Origin: Acidobacteriota bacterium
GTDB taxonomy: Bacteria > Acidobacteriota > Blastocatellia > Pyrinomonadales > Pyrinomonadaceae
Direction of reading: 5' to 3'
Length of the DNA stretch: 8,678 bases
NCBI GenBank assembly: GCA_003222855.1
Contig: QHXH01000029.1
Coordinates: 1 to 8,678, forward strand
Under the pieces are notes generated by a model. That model was not told the origin of the DNA, did not search any database, and worked only from the letters and a program-made list of their open reading frames with translations. This document shows, in pieces, positions 7,183 through 8,678 of the stretch; the first letter of the stretch is position 1; every line of letters begins with the position of its first letter. A program made the translations under genes and the position numbers.

Positions 7183-8678
7183 TCAGGATCGGGTGGCGAC
7201 TACTTCTTCCGACGGATCCTGCGTGTAGTAACTCTGATGATAGTAACGCTGGTAATAGTAGTAGTACTCGTGCGATCGCACGCTGACGTTGTTCAGCACC
7301 ACGCCCACGATCTTGGCTCCCACGTCGAGCAGCAGTTGTCGCGAGCGGCGGACGACGTCGCGCGAACTTTTACCACCGTGAACGACTAACAAAACGCCAT
7401 CGACCATCGACCCGATCAAGACTCCGTCCGTGAAAGAGTTCACCGGCGGTGAATCGATGACGATGTGCGTGAACTTCTCGCTCAGGGTCGCGAGCAGCTT
7501 CCGCATTTGATCAGAGCCAAGCAATTCCGCGGGGTTCGGCGGGACGGGACCGGAAGGCATAATGAACAACCCTGAGGATACATCGCGAACAACCGATCGC
7601 AACATGTCATCAGCTGTCGTGTCGCTCGCGAGAATCGAACTCAGACCTTCACGTTCGGGCAAATCAAAAATCGACCTCAGTCGCGGCCGGCGCATATCAC
7701 CGTCGATTATGACCACGCTCGCGCCGGTTTGTGCGAGGCTGATCGCGGTGTTGACAGCCGTTGTCGTTTTGCCTTCGCCGGGCAGACTCGAGGTCACCAG
7801 CAAAGTTTTCGGCGCGCGGCCGGCAGTGGAAAGCAGCACCGAAGTCCGCAGTTGACGATACGCCTCGGCGAGCGCAGATCGGCCGTTGATGTTCAGGAGC
7901 AATTCCGGGTTAGCTCCATTACTACTGTTTCGTTTCTGGAGAGAGGTCGCGGATGACAGCAAACGTCGCGGCGCTGAAGCGGAACTCATCGCGGGGATGA
8001 CAGCGAGGGCCGGCAAGCGCAGAAACCTTTCGACGTCATCGGTCGAATGGACAGTGTCGTCCAGGTATTCAAGAAACAGCGCGAGCGCGGCGCCGAATGC
8101 GAGCGCCAACAGAAACGCAAACATCACCGTGCGCAGGCGCGCCGGCCCAACCGGCAAGTCGGGAACAATCGCGTAATCGACCACGGAAATATTGTTAGGA
8201 CGTCCCGCCAGCACCACATCGTTCTCTTTGGATCGTTGCAACAAATTGTCGAGCAGGCCTTTGTTTGTCTCGATCTCCTGCTGCAGAATTCGATAGTTGA
8301 TGGCCGCTTCGTTTTGGGTTACCGTCTCGCCTTTTTGCTGGTTGAATGACTTGCGCAAAGCCTCTTCGCGGTCGGCAGCCTGCCGATATTTTGTTTCCAG
8401 ATTCTTGAGCAAAGTCGCCGCGCCGCGGGCGCGCGTGTCAGCCAGATGCTTTTGCAGGACGTCGATCTGTTGATCGATCTCCTTGACTTCCGGCGCTTCC
8501 TCAGTTGCTTCGATCAGAAGTTGCGCGCGCTTTTGTCTCAGCTTTGCCAATTCAGAATCTGTCACTTCGATCTCTTTGGCGCCGGCCTCAGCCAGCGCGC
8601 CGGCCGCGCCGGGAGCTTTCGCCGCGTTGTATTCAGCCTCAGCCATCTTTCGATCGTTCTCAGCTTCGAGCAATTGCT
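7183..8678 (-). CDS. Polysaccharide co-polymerase with tyrosine autokinase domain (Wzc/CapAB-like), N-terminus cut by window edge
   Basis: Some 497 codons are visible; the frame is open past the right edge, so the first membrane segment and Wzz-type N-terminus are missing. Numbered from the TTG at 8673: an Ala/Gln/Glu-rich periplasmic coiled coil (1-165); the proline motif VPDLPVGP (170-177); a second membrane helix (about 182-204); a linker; the oligomerisation motif EAYRQLR (270-276, EX2RX2R); Walker A SLPGEGKT (296-303); Walker A' VVIIDGDMRRP (320-330); and Walker B HIVIDSPP (403-410). The tail has nine tyrosines within 14 residues (470-483). These are the hallmarks of BY-kinases, which phosphorylate their own tyrosine cluster and cycle between ring and monomer to govern chain length and export. 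The kinase is fused to the membrane domain, as in proteobacterial Wzc rather than the split CapA/CapB of Firmicutes. All catalytic motifs look intact. Confidence 0.95.
   Translation of the reverse strand, partial: QLLEAENDRKMAEAEYNAAKAPGAAGALAEAGAKEIEVTDSELAKLRQKRAQLLIEATEEAPEVKEIDQQIDVLQKHLADTRARGAATLLKNLETKYRQAADREEALRKSFNQQKGETVTQNEAAINYRILQQEIETNKGLLDNLLQRSKENDVVLAGRPNNISVVDYAIVPDLPVGPARLRTVMFAFLLALAFGAALALFLEYLDDTVHSTDDVERFLRLPALAVIPAMSSASAPRRLLSSATSLQKRNSSNGANPELLLNINGRSALAEAYRQLRTSVLLSTAGRAPKTLLVTSSLPGEGKTTTAVNTAISLAQTGASVVIIDGDMRRPRLRSIFDLPEREGLSSILASDTTADDMLRSVVRDVSSGLFIMPSGPVPPNPAELLGSDQMRKLLATLSEKFTHIVIDSPPVNSFTDGVLIGSMVDGVLLVVHGGKSSRDVVRRSRQLLLDVGAKIVGVVLNNVSVRSHEYYYYYQRYYHQSYYTQDPSEEVVATRS
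7225..7266 (-). other. C-terminal tyrosine cluster of the autokinase
   Basis: The codons give YYYYYQRYYHQSYY: five, two and two tyrosines in 14 residues, ending 13 residues before the C-terminus. In the BY-kinase family such tails are the sites of trans-autophosphorylation and of dephosphorylation by a Wzb-type phosphatase. No phosphatase gene is present in this window. Confidence 0.85.

Noticed and set aside
8560..8630. GC-rich Ala/Gly segment as a separate repeat or insertion
   Set aside because: It is part of the Ala-rich stretch of the kinase coiled coil (KAPGAAGALAEAGAKE), a composition ordinary for these proteins, and no exact repeat unit is present.

Overview
The window is one continuous stretch of a cell-surface polysaccharide (exopolysaccharide, capsule or O-antigen) biosynthesis locus. 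Every gene I can support is read on the minus strand, so transcription enters at the right edge (base 8678) and leaves at base 1. The phrasing of the tyrosine autokinase (coiled coil, C-terminal tail with nine tyrosines) and a palindromic intergenic element whose arm translates as LTVGLLP resemble, from memory, Acidobacteriota of the Blastocatellia type. That assignment is a recollection rather than a search result. GC content is moderate, and nothing suggests a phage or plasmid.

Layout in transcription order: (1) 8678-7183, a Wzc/CapB-type polysaccharide co-polymerase with a bacterial tyrosine kinase domain, its N-terminus off the window; (2) 7156-5636, a Wzx-type flippase; (3) 5639-4710, a class I SAM-dependent methyltransferase; (4) 4720-3590, a GT4 glycosyltransferase; (5) 3567-2560, a GT2 glycosyltransferase of the rhamnosyltransferase-like group; (6) 2563-1417, a second GT4 glycosyltransferase that is broken by a frameshift with an apparent small deletion and whose stop codon lies in a palindrome; (7) 1348-1427, that palindrome, with two perfect 32-bp arms; (8) 1319-1, a Wzy-like repeat-unit polymerase, its C-terminus off the window.

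Together these make a Wzx/Wzy-dependent pathway. Glycosyltransferases build the lipid-linked repeat unit in the cytoplasm, the methyltransferase may decorate it, the flippase turns it across the inner membrane, the polymerase joins units, and the co-polymerase/kinase controls chain length and export. The priming sugar-phosphate transferase, outer-membrane channel and sugar-nucleotide genes are not in view. The middle of the locus is tightly packed: three stop/start overlaps (4, 11 and 4 bp) and gaps of 26 and 22 bp. The one loose joint is the palindrome between the broken glycosyltransferase and the polymerase.

I see no new enzyme system here. The observations most worth a second look are the palindromic element at the 3' end of a gene and the damaged glycosyltransferase beside it.
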